Shown: positions 40,153-49,026 of the stretch, piece by piece
Layout: each line of letters opens with the position of its first letter
How positions within the stretch are numbered: position 1 is the stretch's first letter
Assembly (NCBI GenBank): GCA_963726405.1
Contig: CAVSCF010000007.1
Coordinates: 62,001-126,000 of the forward strand
Source: JAOUJD01 sp963726405
GTDB lineage: Bacteria; Pseudomonadota; Gammaproteobacteria; Burkholderiales; Burkholderiaceae_F
Reading direction: 5' to 3'
Length of the DNA: 64,000 nt
Notes under the pieces: generated by a model
Told to the model about the DNA's origin: nothing
The model's database searches: none
The model's input: the letters and a program-made list of their open reading frames with translations, nothing else
Program-made: the position numbers and the translations under genes

Positions 40153-40473
40153 TCAGCCGGGTCCGAGCACCACGGCTTCGCCCGACTGCGCAGACACCAG
40201 CCGGGACAGCGCCGAAAACAACTCCGAACCGTCGCGCGTGTCGATCCACGCGCCGTCCCGCCAGGCGTAATGAAACGCACCGTTCCTGCCGGCCACCCAC
40301 ATCTGCTGCATCGGCGCCTGGCTGTTGATCACCACTTTGGACCCGTCGCCGAGTTCGAGCGTGAGCACGTTGCCGCTGCGCGTCGACTCGATGTCCGCGC
40401 CGGTCGCGTCGATCGCGCGCTCGATCGCGCCCATCACCTGCTCGGAGCGTTGCAGGAACTCCGTTTCCGTCAT
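40153..40473 (-). CDS. cyaY: Iron-sulfur cluster regulator CyaY (frataxin)
   Basis: A 106-residue bacterial frataxin that binds iron and modulates IscS activity in cluster assembly. The acidic first helix (MTETEFLQRSEQVM ... IDATGADIE) and the core strand WVAGRNGAFHYAW are typical. Its ATG at 40473 lies only 15 bp from the divergent lptM ATG, and its stop lies 7 bp past the ponA stop on the other strand. Confidence 0.94.
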   Translation of the reverse strand: MTETEFLQRSEQVMGAIERAIDATGADIESTRSGNVLTLELGDGSKVVINSQAPMQQMWVAGRNGAFHYAWRDGAWIDTRDGSELFSALSRLVSAQSGEAVVLGPG

Positions 40474-40488
40474 GTTAGAGTCGTCCGC

Positions 40489-40686
40489 ATGCGATTGCTC
40501 AGTGCAACGATTCTAGCGGCCACGGCTGCGTGCGCACTCGCAGGTTGCGGACAGAAGGGCCCGTTGGTGCTGCCGCCTCCGCCGCCGGCGCCCCAGTCGA
40601 AGGCGCCGCCACCGCCTCCCGCCCAGGATGTCCGGCCGGCGGATCGTCCCTTCCCGGACCTGCCAGCCACGAACGAAAAGAAATGA
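40489..40686 (+). CDS. lptM: LPS translocon maturation lipoprotein LptM
   Basis: A 65-residue lipoprotein (lipobox ALAGC at about residue 20, followed by GQKGPL), the hallmark of the LptM/YifL family, which assists disulfide maturation of LptD. The tail is Pro-rich (LPPPPPAPQSK). Its stop overlaps the lysA start as ATGA. Family members are usually 50-70 residues and sit upstream of lysA. Confidence 0.9.
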   Translation: MRLLSATILAATAACALAGCGQKGPLVLPPPPPAPQSKAPPPPPAQDVRPADRPFPDLPATNEKK

Positions 40687-41957
40687 CGCCCACGCTGCCC
40701 GACAGCGACGGGTTCGGTTACCGCGACGGACAACTCCATTGCGAGGATCTTGCCCTCGCGACGCTCGCGGGCCGCTTCGGAACCCCGCTCTACGTGTATT
40801 CGCGCCGAGCCATCGAGCGCGCGTTCGATCGGTACGCCGACGCGCTCGGACGCCGCCCCGCGCTCGTCTGCTACGCAATGAAGGCGAACTCCAATCTCGC
40901 GGTACTCGACCTGCTCGCCAGGCGCGGCGCGGGATTCGACATCGTCTCGGGAGGCGAACTCGAACGCGTCCTCGCGGCCGGCGGCGATCCGCGCAAGACG
41001 GTGTTTTCCGGCGTCGGCAAGACGGAGCCGGAGATCGAGCGTGCCCTCGCCGCCGACATCCTGTGCTTCAACATCGAATCGGCACCCGAACTCGAGAGAA
41101 TCGACGCCATCGCCCGCCGGCTCGGCAAGCGGGCGCGGATTTCGGTGCGAGTGAATCCGGACGTCGACGCCGGCACTCACCCGTACATCTCTACCGGGCT
41201 GAAGAACAACAAGTTCGGCGTGGCATACGCCGAGACGCTGCCTCTGTACCTCGATGCGGCGCGTCGGCCGGCCATCGAGATCGCAGGCATCGGCTGCCAC
41301 ATCGGCTCGCAGATCACGGAGATCGGCCCGTACGTCGATGCGGCCGACCGTGTACTCGACCTCGTCGATGCCCTCGCGCGCGAGGGCATCGAACTGCATC
41401 ACATCGACTTCGGCGGTGGTCTCGGGATTCGCTACGACGACGAGGTGCCGCCGGCGACCGGAGACCTGGTCGAGGCGCTGCTCGAGCACGCGGATGCACG
41501 CGGGCACAGTGGGAAGACGTTGATGTTCGAGCCGGGCCGCTCGATCGTCGGCAACGCCGGCGTGCTGCTGGCGCGTGTCGAATACCTGAAGCACGGGGAA
41601 ACGAAGAACTTCGCCATCGTCGATGCGGCGATGAACGACCTGATGCGGCCGACGATGTACGACGCCTGGATGGGCGTCGTGCCCGTCGCCCCGCGCAGCG
41701 GGACTTCCGCCACCTACGACGTCGTCGGGCCCGTCTGCGAATCGGGCGACTGGCTGGCGCGCGACCGGGCGCTGGCCCTGCAGACCGGCGATCTGCTCGC
41801 GGTCACAAGCGCAGGCGCGTACGGCATGGCGATGAGTTCCAACTACAACTCCCGCCCGCGGGCCGCCGAAGCGATGGTGGACGGCGATCGCGCGTTTCTC
41901 GTGCGCGAAAGGGAGCGGATCCCTCAGCTCTTCGCGGCCGAGTCGCGCCTGCCCTGA
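40683..41957 (+). CDS. lysA: Diaminopimelate decarboxylase
   Basis: PLP enzyme that converts meso-diaminopimelate to L-lysine. The 424-residue product has the PLP Lys in YAMKANSN (about residue 63), the HIDFGGGLGIRY glycine loop, the EPGRSIVGNAG stretch and the catalytic Cys in GPVCESGD. ATG 40683 overlaps the lptM stop. Its last 34 bp overlap the 3' end of the convergent msrQ. Confidence 0.97.
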   Translation: MTPTLPDSDGFGYRDGQLHCEDLALATLAGRFGTPLYVYSRRAIERAFDRYADALGRRPALVCYAMKANSNLAVLDLLARRGAGFDIVSGGELERVLAAGGDPRKTVFSGVGKTEPEIERALAADILCFNIESAPELERIDAIARRLGKRARISVRVNPDVDAGTHPYISTGLKNNKFGVAYAETLPLYLDAARRPAIEIAGIGCHIGSQITEIGPYVDAADRVLDLVDALAREGIELHHIDFGGGLGIRYDDEVPPATGDLVEALLEHADARGHSGKTLMFEPGRSIVGNAGVLLARVEYLKHGETKNFAIVDAAMNDLMRPTMYDAWMGVVPVAPRSGTSATYDVVGPVCESGDWLARDRALALQTGDLLAVTSAGAYGMAMSSNYNSRPRAAEAMVDGDRAFLVRERERIPQLFAAESRLP

Positions 41958-42616
41958 CGCGGCATCGGTGCGGCCGCCGGAACGCGTCGTGCGCCCATCC
42001 GGCGCAGCAGCCTCGCGCCAAGCAGCGCGCCGAGCACCAGCGCGTAGACGGTCGGCTCCGCGAGGTCGTTCTTCGCGAGCTTGTGATACCAGAAGTGCAG
42101 CACGCCCAGCACGCCTGTCGCATAGACGAGCCGGTGGAGCCGCTGCCAGTTGCGTCCGCCGAGGCGCCGCACCATCGCGTTGGTCGACGTCGCGGCGAGC
42201 GGAATCATCAGGACATAGGCGGCGAAGCCGAACGTGAGGTAAGGCCGCTTCAGGACGTCGTCGACGATCGCCGTCCAGTCGAAGAAATGGTCGATCCACA
42301 CGTAGGCCGTCACGTGCAGCGTGCCGTAGAAGAAGGCGTAGAGGCCGAGCATCCGCCGCAGGCGTACGAGCCACGCCCACCCGGTCACCCAGCGCAGCGG
42401 CGTGATGGCGAGCGTCGCGAGCAGCGCGTTGAGCGTCCAGGTGCCGAGCCAGCGCTGCACGAACTCGACCGGGTTGGCGCCCAGTCCGCCAGTGAAGCCC
42501 AGCCGCAGCAATTCGACGAAGGGAAGGACGGCCAGCACGAACAGCGTCGCGCGGACCGCCGCGAACGCGCGCGGAGGCAAGGCGGCCGGCACCGCAGCGA
42601 AGGGGTTGGCCGGCAT
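41924..42616 (-). CDS. msrQ: Heme-binding membrane subunit MsrQ
   Basis: A 230-residue ferric-reductase-like membrane protein that passes electrons from the quinone pool to MsrP for repair of oxidised periplasmic methionines. About six helices are visible with the heme His pattern in YGTLHVTAYVW and WQRLHRLVYATGVLGVLHFW. ATG 42616 lies 4 bp after the msrP stop. The 3' end overlaps lysA on the other strand. Confidence 0.94.
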   Translation of the reverse strand: MPANPFAAVPAALPPRAFAAVRATLFVLAVLPFVELLRLGFTGGLGANPVEFVQRWLGTWTLNALLATLAITPLRWVTGWAWLVRLRRMLGLYAFFYGTLHVTAYVWIDHFFDWTAIVDDVLKRPYLTFGFAAYVLMIPLAATSTNAMVRRLGGRNWQRLHRLVYATGVLGVLHFWYHKLAKNDLAEPTVYALVLGALLGARLLRRMGARRVPAAAPMPRQGRRDSAAKS

Positions 42617-42620
42617 CCGC

Positions 42621-43556
42621 TCAGTACTGCTTCATCAGGTCCATGCCGGCGTACAGCGACGCGACCTGCTCGCCGTAGCCGTTGAACATCAGCGTCGGTC
42701 GGCGTTTCGTGAAGAGCCCGTCCTCGCCGAGCCGACGTTCGGACTTCTGGCTCCAGCGCGGGTGATCGCGCTCCGGGTTCACGTTCGAATAGAAGCCGTA
42801 TTCGGATGGATTGGCCTTCTCCCACGCGGTCGCCGGCTGCTTCTCCACGAAACGGATCCGCACGAGCGACTTGGCGCTCTTGAAGCCGTATTTCCACGGA
42901 ACGACGACGCGTACCGGCGCGCCGTTCTGCGCGGGCAGCACGTCGCCATACATGCCGAAGGTCAGCAGCGTGAGCGGATGCATTGCCTCGTCCATCCGCA
43001 GGCCTTCCGTGTACGGCCAGTCGATGACCGGCGCACCCAGACCGCGCATCTGCTTCGGGTCGGCCAGCGTCACGAACTCGACGAACCTGGCGCCCCCGGT
43101 GGGCTCGACGCGCTTGATCAACTCGGCGAGCGGAAAGCCGACCCATGGCACGACCGCCGACCACGCTTCCACGCATCGCAGCCGGTACACCCGGTCCTCG
43201 AGCGGGGCGAGCTTGAGGAGCTCGTCGATGTCGAACGTGCGCGCCCGCTTCACCGCCCCTTCGACCTGAACCGTCCACGGCCGCGTCTTCAGCATCTTCG
43301 GGGCATAGCGCGGCGGGTCCTCCTTGTCGGTGCCGAACTCGTAGAAGTTGCAATAGTTGGTGACCAGTTCCGCCGGGGTCGGCTTTTCCATGGTGGAGAA
43401 GGGCCCCGGCTTCGCTTGCAGCCGTTGCTGCGCGGTCGCGGCCGCGGGCAGAAGAGCGGCCGCCGCGGCGGCCTTCAGGAGTTCGCGGCGCTTCTCGTAC
43501 ACGGCCTTCGGCGTGATCTCCGACGACGGCACGGGAGGGGGACGGCGAATCGGCAT
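42621..43556 (-). CDS. msrP: Methionine sulfoxide reductase catalytic subunit MsrP
   Basis: A 311-residue molybdopterin enzyme exported by the Tat pathway; the twin-Arg stretch is EKRRELLKAAAAAALLPAAA at about residues 21-40. The Mo-ligand Cys is at about 128 (YRLRCVEAWS), with the family motifs PRYAPKMLKTRPWTV and MFNGYGEQVASLYAGMDLM. ATG 43556 was chosen because the Tat signal then sits near the N-terminus as in the family; the frame is open further upstream without support. Confidence 0.95.
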   Translation of the reverse strand: MPIRRPPPVPSSEITPKAVYEKRRELLKAAAAAALLPAAATAQQRLQAKPGPFSTMEKPTPAELVTNYCNFYEFGTDKEDPPRYAPKMLKTRPWTVQVEGAVKRARTFDIDELLKLAPLEDRVYRLRCVEAWSAVVPWVGFPLAELIKRVEPTGGARFVEFVTLADPKQMRGLGAPVIDWPYTEGLRMDEAMHPLTLLTFGMYGDVLPAQNGAPVRVVVPWKYGFKSAKSLVRIRFVEKQPATAWEKANPSEYGFYSNVNPERDHPRWSQKSERRLGEDGLFTKRRPTLMFNGYGEQVASLYAGMDLMKQY

Positions 43557-43730
43557 CTCGTGACTCCAATGGGAAGGGCCGATCTTCGTCGGCCCCGGTG
43601 CCCGCATATTACGGGCCGGTCTTCTCGGGACAGCAGCCGGCGCACCGGGTTCCGATCGGCTTGAAGCGACGGCGACCGACGCCGCTTGGCGGCGGATAGA
43701 CTGCGACGACGCTGTCCAATGGAGGCCAGG
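43557..43730. promoter_or_regulatory. Divergent msrP / guaC intergenic region
   Basis: 174 bp between divergent starts. The guaC Shine-Dalgarno GGAGG is at 43721-43725. No confident promoter boxes were seen for either gene. Confidence 0.35.
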
Positions 43731-44771
43731 ATGCATATCGAACACGAGATCAAGCTCGACTTCCGCGACGTGCTGATACGCCCGAAGCGGTCCACCCTGA
43801 CATCGCGCTCGGACGTCGATATTTCCCGGCAGTTCACCTTCCGCCATGCCGCGGTGCCTTACGACGGCATCCCGATCATCGCTTCCAACATGGACACCAC
43901 GGGCACCTTCGAGATGGCGCGTGCGCTCGACCGGTTCCGGCTGTCCACCGCCCTGCACAAGCACTACACCGTCGAGGAGTGCGTGGAATTCTTCAAGGGA
44001 CTGGAACGCAAATCCGGGGCCTTCTATTCCATGGGAATCACCAAGGCCGACGAGGAGAAATTCCAGCGCGTGACGGACGCCGCGGGCGACGCCGTGCAGT
44101 ACGTGTGCATCGACGTGGCCAACGGCTACCACGAGAACTTCGTCACGTTCGTCACGCGCATCCGCACCCGGTACCCGAAGCTCGTCATCATGGCGGGCAA
44201 CGTCGTCACGGGCGAGATGACCGAGGAGCTGATTCTTTCGGGCGCCGACATCGTGAAGGTCGGCATCGGCCCCGGGTCGGTATGCACGACCCGCAAGATG
44301 ACCGGTGTGGGCTATCCGCAGCTGTCTGCGGTGATCGAGTGCGCGGACGCCGCGCACGGGCTGAGCGGCCTCATCTGTGCCGACGGCGGCTGCACGACGC
44401 CCGGCGACGTCGCCAAGGCGTTCGGCGGCGGCGCCGACTTCGTCATGATGGGCGGCATGTTCGCCGGGCAGGACGAGTCCGGTGGGGACCTCGTCGAACG
44501 CAATGGCGAGAAGTACAAGCGCTTCTACGGAATGAGCAGCCGTGCCGCGATGGAACGCTATGCGGGCGGAGTGGCGCGTTATCGCGCCGCCGAAGGCAAG
44601 GAGGTCCTCGTGCCGTATCGGGGGCCGGCGGAGGACACCGTGCAGGAAATCCTCGGAGGCGTGCGCTCGGCCTGCACCTACGTGGGCGCGCGCCGACTGA
44701 AGGAGCTGTCGAAACGCACGACCTTCGTGCGGGTGGCGCAGCAGACGAACGAAGTCTTCAGCCGGCCATAG
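43731..44771 (+). CDS. guaC: GMP reductase
   Basis: A 346-residue NADPH-dependent reductase that turns GMP into IMP plus ammonia, allowing recycling of guanine nucleotides; the E. coli enzyme has 347 residues. The catalytic Cys is at about 185 (GPGSVCTTRKMTGVGYPQ), with the flavin-like phosphate site ICADGGCTTPGDVAKAFGGG. It is distinguished from IMP dehydrogenase by the absence of a CBS insert and by the N-terminus LDFRDVLIRPKRSTL. ATG 43731 follows GGAGG. It is transcribed alone and divergent from msrP. Confidence 0.95.
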   Translation: MHIEHEIKLDFRDVLIRPKRSTLTSRSDVDISRQFTFRHAAVPYDGIPIIASNMDTTGTFEMARALDRFRLSTALHKHYTVEECVEFFKGLERKSGAFYSMGITKADEEKFQRVTDAAGDAVQYVCIDVANGYHENFVTFVTRIRTRYPKLVIMAGNVVTGEMTEELILSGADIVKVGIGPGSVCTTRKMTGVGYPQLSAVIECADAAHGLSGLICADGGCTTPGDVAKAFGGGADFVMMGGMFAGQDESGGDLVERNGEKYKRFYGMSSRAAMERYAGGVARYRAAEGKEVLVPYRGPAEDTVQEILGGVRSACTYVGARRLKELSKRTTFVRVAQQTNEVFSRP

Positions 44772-44806
44772 CTTTCGCCGAACGTTTCCCCTCGACCGGG
44801 GAGACG

Positions 44807-44835
44807 AAAAAAAGGGCGGCCCGCGGGCCGCCCTT
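44807..44835 (-). terminator. Terminator of the cytochrome c gene
   Basis: A perfect 24-base palindrome (44812-44835; arm AAGGGCGGCCCG) followed on the minus strand by a T-tract (A run 44807-44813 on plus). It lies 16 bp beyond the cytochrome stop and 36 bp beyond the guaC stop. It fits the minus-strand gene best but could halt guaC transcripts too. Confidence 0.85.
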
Positions 44836-44850
44836 CTTCATCCACTGCTA

Positions 44851-45510
44851 TCAGCGCCGCAGTCCCTGCGCGAAGTCGGCGACTGCCTTGATCTCAGCGT
44901 CGGACATCCGCGCCGCGATCTGCTGCATCGGGACGTTGTTGCGGCGGACGCCCTCACGGAAGTTCTTCAGTGTGGTCTCCGTGTACTCCGCGTGCTGCCC
45001 TGCGATGCGCGGGTACTGCACGGGGATACCGGAGCCGGCCGGGCCATGGCATCCGGCGCAGGCGGGAAGCGACTTTTCGGGGATGCCCGCGCGCCAGATC
45101 CGCTGGCCGAGCTCGAGCGTTTCCTTGCTCTTCGCGAACTGCGGCTTGGCCGACTGGCTGGCGAACCATGCCGCGACATTGCGTTTGTCGGCATCCGAGA
45201 GCTGGCTCGCGAAACCGTTCATCACGGGGTTCTCCCGCGCCGGCTTCGCCTGTCCCTGCGCGGTCGAGTAATCAACCAGCTGCTTGTAGAGATAGTCGGC
45301 GTGTTGTTGCGCCAGCCGCGGATTGCCCGGGATCGTCGAGTTGCCGTCGGCGGCGTGGCATGCCACGCACACCTGCGATGCGATCTGCTGCCCGCGGGCG
45401 GCGTCGGGCTTGGCCGCCGCCTTGGTCTGCGCCTGCGCAGTCAACGCGATGCCCGCTGCGGCGCCAGCGGTCAGCAGCACCAGAAATCGTCGCCCCATCG
45501 ACCTGTTCAT
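44851..45510 (-). CDS. Diheme cytochrome c4
   Basis: A 219-residue periplasmic diheme cytochrome. A signal peptide (about 1-27, ending ALTAQAQ) is followed by two similar halves, each with one heme site (CVACHAADG and CAGCHGPAG) and a distal Met loop (PVMNGFASQLSDAD, VPMQQIAARMSDAE). Cytochromes c4 donate electrons to terminal oxidases. ATG 45510 is taken instead of the TTG just before it. A strong terminator follows. In many relatives I recall ResB/CcsB heme-export genes next to it; they are absent here. Confidence 0.93.
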   Translation of the reverse strand: MNRSMGRRFLVLLTAGAAAGIALTAQAQTKAAAKPDAARGQQIASQVCVACHAADGNSTIPGNPRLAQQHADYLYKQLVDYSTAQGQAKPARENPVMNGFASQLSDADKRNVAAWFASQSAKPQFAKSKETLELGQRIWRAGIPEKSLPACAGCHGPAGSGIPVQYPRIAGQHAEYTETTLKNFREGVRRNNVPMQQIAARMSDAEIKAVADFAQGLRR

Positions 45511-45674
45511 CAAAGTGCCTTAGTTGTTGGTTCTCGGCTCATGCTTCGCGCCCGCTCCACACCGTGTGGTTCCTAGGTCACCTTTTCCGGACCACGGGCG
45601 GCGGACGGCCAGTACGCGAAGCCGCGTATTCTACCGGACCGGATTGTCCCGGCGCTCCCGCCACCACCTCCCCC

Positions 45675-46296
45675 GTGCAGCTCTTCCACTCCGCCCGCTT
45701 CGTCATTTCGGTTGCCGACCTCGAAGGGCTTCCGCCCGCGGGCCTGCCCGAAATCGCGTTCGCCGGCCGCTCCAACGCCGGCAAGTCGACGGCGATCAAC
45801 GTGCTGACGCAGCAGAAGAGACTGGCCTTCGCGAGCAAGACACCCGGCCGGACGCAGCTGCTGAACTTCTTCGAACTGTCCGAGCGCGAATCAGGATGGA
45901 CAGACGGTGCCGCGGGGCTTCCTCGTCGACCTGCCGGGCTACGGCTACGCCAAGGCGCCCGGCGAGCAACGCTCCCAGTGGGGTGAGCTCGTGGGCGGCT
46001 ATGTTGCCCAGCGCCAGAGCCTGATCGGCATCGTCGCCGTGATGGATGCCCGGCGGCCCCTGATGCCGGCCGATGAGGCGCTGATCGCGTTCATCGACCG
46101 GCCGACGTGCCGACTGCACATGCTGCTCACCAAGGCCGACCAGCTCAACAACAGCGAGAAGCGGATGGCGCTCGACCACGCGAAACGCCGGGCCGCCGAA
46201 CTCGGGCCGCGGGCCTCGGCGCAGCTGTTTTCCGCGCTCAAGCGGCTCGGCATCGAGGAACTCGAAACCACGCTGGCCGGCTGGTTGCGCGACTGA
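45675..46296 (+). pseudogene. engB: Ribosome biogenesis GTPase EngB/YihA (frameshifted as read)
   Basis: GTPase needed for 50S ribosome assembly and cell division, about 206 residues when corrected. The N-terminal half from GTG 45675 has G1 GRSNAGKST, G2 PGRTQLLNFF; the C-terminal half in the next frame has G3 DLPGYGYAKAP, G4 LLTKADQL and the FSALKRLGIEELE end. The break is at 45900-45910 (GGACAGACGGTGCCG), where one base is extra or two are missing between WTDG and PRGFLVDLPG. The gene is essential in many bacteria and both halves are well conserved, so I think a sequence error is more likely than a dead gene. The start lacks a clear Shine-Dalgarno. Confidence 0.88.
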
Positions 46297-46343
46297 CGCA
46301 GCGCAGGGAATGGCACCACCGCGCGCCGTATCATAAAAAAAAT

Positions 46344-46450
46344 GCCCCGGAGCGAGCTCCAGGGCCTCAACGCCTCAGGATGATCCAAGGCAACCCCGCT
46401 CAGGGAGGAGAAGCGGGAGATGAACGAGTCATCAGGCAACAACGATAATC
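46344..46450 (+). ncRNA. Structured leader RNA upstream of hemB
   Basis: The 188-bp spacer before hemB can fold well. Hairpin 1 is GCCCCGGAG / CTCCAGGGC with a CGAG loop (46344-46365, one internal mismatch). A second element closes by GCCT/AGGC (46372-46375, 46434-46437) and GATGA/TCATC (46379-46383, 46429-46433), and holds the inner hairpin CCCGCT/AGCGGG (46395-46400, 46412-46417). I recall a comparative-genomics hemB RNA motif upstream of hemB in Burkholderiales; this could be an example but I cannot check. A run of eight A precedes the first hairpin. Role: leader regulation of heme synthesis or a small RNA. Confidence 0.55.
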
Positions 46451-46484
46451 GCACCACGCTTACGCTCCAGTGGGAGTTTCCCGC

Positions 46485-47492
46485 ATGCAGATTCTTGGAC
46501 AGTTTCCCTCGGTGCGGATGCGCCGGATGCGCCGTGACGATTTCTCGCGCCGCCTGATGCGCGAGAACGAGGTCACGGTGAGCGACCTCATTTATCCCGT
46601 GTTCGTCCTCGATGGCAGCCAGCGGCGCGAAGCAGTGGCGTCGATGCCTGGCGTCGAGCGGCTGTCGCTCGACCAGTTGCTGCCCGTCGCCGACGAATGC
46701 GTGCGACTCGGCATTCCGGTCATGGCGCTTTTCCCCGTGATCGAGCAGTCGCTGAAGTCGCCCGACGGCCGCGAAGCGACGAACCCGGATGGCCTCGTCC
46801 CGCGGGTGGTCAGGGAACTGAAGCATCGTTTCCCCGAACTCGGCGTGATGACCGACGTCGCGCTGGACCCGTTCACCACTCACGGACAGGACGGCGTGGT
46901 CGACGCGAACGGCTACGTGATCAACGACGAGACCGTGGGCATCCTGACGCGGCAGGCGCTGGTCCAGGCGGGTGCGGGCGTCGATATCGTCGCCCCGAGC
47001 GACATGATGGACGGCAGGATCGGCGCGATACGGCAGGCCCTCGAGGGCGCGGGCCACATCCACACCCGCATCATGGCGTACTCGGCGAAGTATGCGAGCG
47101 CGTTCTACGGCCCCTTTCGCGATGCCGTCGGCTCGTCGGGCAACCTGGGCAAGTCGAACAAGATGGTCTACCAGATGGACCCGGCGAACACCGACGAGGC
47201 GCTCTGGGAAGTGGGACTCGATCTCGCAGAAGGCGCCGACATGGTGATGGTGAAGCCAGGCATGCCGTACCTGGACATCGTCCGGCGCGTGAAGGACGAA
47301 TACAAGGCGCCGACCTTCGTCTATCAGGTGAGCGGCGAGTACTCCATGCTGAAGGCCGCGGCCGCAAACGGATGGCTCGACGAGAAGAAGGGCGTCCTCG
47401 AGTCGTTGCTCGCATTCAAGCGCGCGGGCGCCGACGGCGTGCTCACGTACTTCGCGCTCCAGGTGGCGCGCTGGCTGCGCGCAGCGCCCTGA
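46485..47492 (+). CDS. hemB: Delta-aminolevulinic acid dehydratase (porphobilinogen synthase)
   Basis: Condenses two 5-aminolevulinate molecules into porphobilinogen in heme synthesis. The 335-residue product has RMRRMRRDDFSRRLMREN at the N-terminus, DVALDPFTTHGQDG, the two active-site Lys in MVMVKPGMPY and SGEYSMLKAA, and SDMMDGR. ATG 46485 has GGGAG upstream; a GTG at 46470 in frame would start inside the leader. It follows the folded leader RNA, which suggests post-transcriptional control. Confidence 0.97.
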   Translation: MQILGQFPSVRMRRMRRDDFSRRLMRENEVTVSDLIYPVFVLDGSQRREAVASMPGVERLSLDQLLPVADECVRLGIPVMALFPVIEQSLKSPDGREATNPDGLVPRVVRELKHRFPELGVMTDVALDPFTTHGQDGVVDANGYVINDETVGILTRQALVQAGAGVDIVAPSDMMDGRIGAIRQALEGAGHIHTRIMAYSAKYASAFYGPFRDAVGSSGNLGKSNKMVYQMDPANTDEALWEVGLDLAEGADMVMVKPGMPYLDIVRRVKDEYKAPTFVYQVSGEYSMLKAAAANGWLDEKKGVLESLLAFKRAGADGVLTYFALQVARWLRAAP

Positions 47493-47499
47493 CACCGCC

Positions 47500-48610
47500 G
47501 TGAAGTGGATCGAAATCCAGTCGGGACGCGGGCAGGAACTGGGCGCCGCCCCGGCCGCACTGCCCGCCGACGGTTACGTGTGGCTCGACCTGCTGCAGGA
47601 AGACGTGGTCGCCGATCCCGAATTGCTGCCTGGCGCCGTCGAACGACTGACCGGCGTCCGGCTGTTCGATCTCCACCTGCAGGACGCCACCAACCCGCAA
47701 CATCCGTCGTTCTTCGACTCGACGAACGAGTACCAGATGCTGGTGTTCCGCAAGCTTTCCATCGGCGAGACGCCGCCGCTCGAGGAGAAGCGCGGCCCGG
47801 CCGCCGACCAGCGCCGGCTCCTGCAGGAGATCGTCACCCGTCCGATCACCTTCTTCCTGCTCGAGCGGATGCTCGTGACCGTCCGCCAGGGACCCAGCAA
47901 GTCGATCGACAGCCTCCGGCAGCGAATACTGGACCCGCGCCGCGGCAGTGGCGAAGGCAGGCGCCTACGACAAGTCCCGCCTGCCCGGTCGTCCTGGCGA
48001 ACTGATGCTGCGGATGCTCAACGTGATGGTCGATCGCTATCTCGAACTGCGTGAACCGCTGTCGGACCGGCTGGACCGCTGGCAGCGCGATCTGCTCGAT
48101 CCGCGCCGGCCTTTCTGGAACTGGGGCGCGCTGCTCGAGGCGCGCATGGAACTGCGCAAGCTCGAGAACCTGTCCGAAGGGCAGTACGACGCGCTGACGG
48201 AGTTGCGCGACGAGTACCTCGAACAGACCCCGGAAGCGAGCGTGAGCGATGCGTACCTGGTGCGGCTGAACGACGTGATGGAGCACATACAGCGGGTGCT
48301 GCACCACGCACGCCGGCTCGAGTCGTCGGTCGAATCCGCCGTGCAGTTGCACTTCTCCGCGAACACGCACCAGACCAACGAGATCGTGCGCAAGCTGACG
48401 GCGATTGCCGCGATCTTCGCGCCCCTGACACTGATCTCCGGCATCTTCGGCATGAACTTCCGCCACATGCCGTTGCTCGACGACCTCGACGGGTTCTGGA
48501 TCACCGTCGGGACGATGGCCACCGTCGCCGTCGTGATGCTCCTGTACTTCTGGACCCGGCGCATCCTCGAGCGGCCCCGCGCTCCGCGCACGCCGCGCTG
48601 GCTGCGCTGA
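47500..48610 (+). pseudogene. CorA-like magnesium/zinc transporter (frameshifted as read)
   Basis: CorA-family divalent cation channel, about 369 residues when corrected. The start is GTG 47500, 7 bp after hemB. The N-terminal cytoplasmic domain (WIEIQSGRGQELG to SIDSLRQRIL) breaks near 47945-47975, where GGCAGGCGCC looks like a short local duplication (net one extra base). The rest (GAYDKSRLPGRPGELMLRML onward) continues in another frame with two C-terminal helices and the CorA signature GMN in GIFGMNFRHMP. The subfamily resembles ZntB-like or short CorA proteins. A sequencing or assembly slip is as likely as true loss. Confidence 0.8.
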
Positions 48611-48639
48611 CACCGCATCCGTACACGAAGCGTCGAGCG

Positions 48640-49026
48640 CTAATCGTCCCCGCGCAGGCGCCGGAGCACCCGCGCGTCCCGCTTGGTCGGCCGGCCCTTG
48701 ATGTCGAGCGCGGGTTCGCGAGCCAGCCTGCGACGCTCGGCCGCGAGGGCGCGCCGCCGCCGGCTTTCCTCCGTCTCTTCGTACAGTCGCTGCGCCACCG
48801 GAGCCGGACCGCGCACGCCGGACAGTTCCCGCACCACGATGTCCAGGACTTCGTCACCCCGCCGGACCTGCACCTCGTCGCCCGGCTTCACCACGCGCGC
48901 GGGTTTCACGCGCTCGCTGCCGACCCGCACCTCGCCGGCGGTGACGGCGGCCGTTGCGAGCGAACGCGTCCTGAAGAAACGCGCCGCCCACAGCCACTTG
49001 TCCAGGCGAACGGCGTCGTCGCTCAT
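48640..49026 (-). CDS. hslR: Heat shock protein 15, S4-domain RNA-binding protein
   Basis: A 128-residue protein with an N-terminal S4 domain (VRLDKWLWAARFFRTRSLA, residues about 6-24; VTAGEVRVGSERVKP). Hsp15 binds 50S subunits carrying stalled nascent chains. The basic C-terminal tail (ESRRRRALAAERRRLAREPA) and the RGRPTKRDARxLRRL-like end are typical. ATG 49026 overlaps the cutA stop. It converges with the CorA-like gene across 29 bp. Confidence 0.92.
   Translation of the reverse strand: MSDDAVRLDKWLWAARFFRTRSLATAAVTAGEVRVGSERVKPARVVKPGDEVQVRRGDEVLDIVVRELSGVRGPAPVAQRLYEETEESRRRRALAAERRRLAREPALDIKGRPTKRDARVLRRLRGDD

Noticed and set aside
46333..46365. Minus-strand terminator (hairpin followed by T-run) between engB and hemB
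   Set aside because: No minus-strand gene ends here. The hairpin fits better as the first stem of the hemB leader, although it could block antisense transcription.
45900..47975. Programmed ribosomal frameshifting in engB and the CorA-like gene
   Set aside because: No slippery heptamer, shifty stop codon or stimulatory structure is evident, and neither family is known for it; sequence error is the simpler reading.
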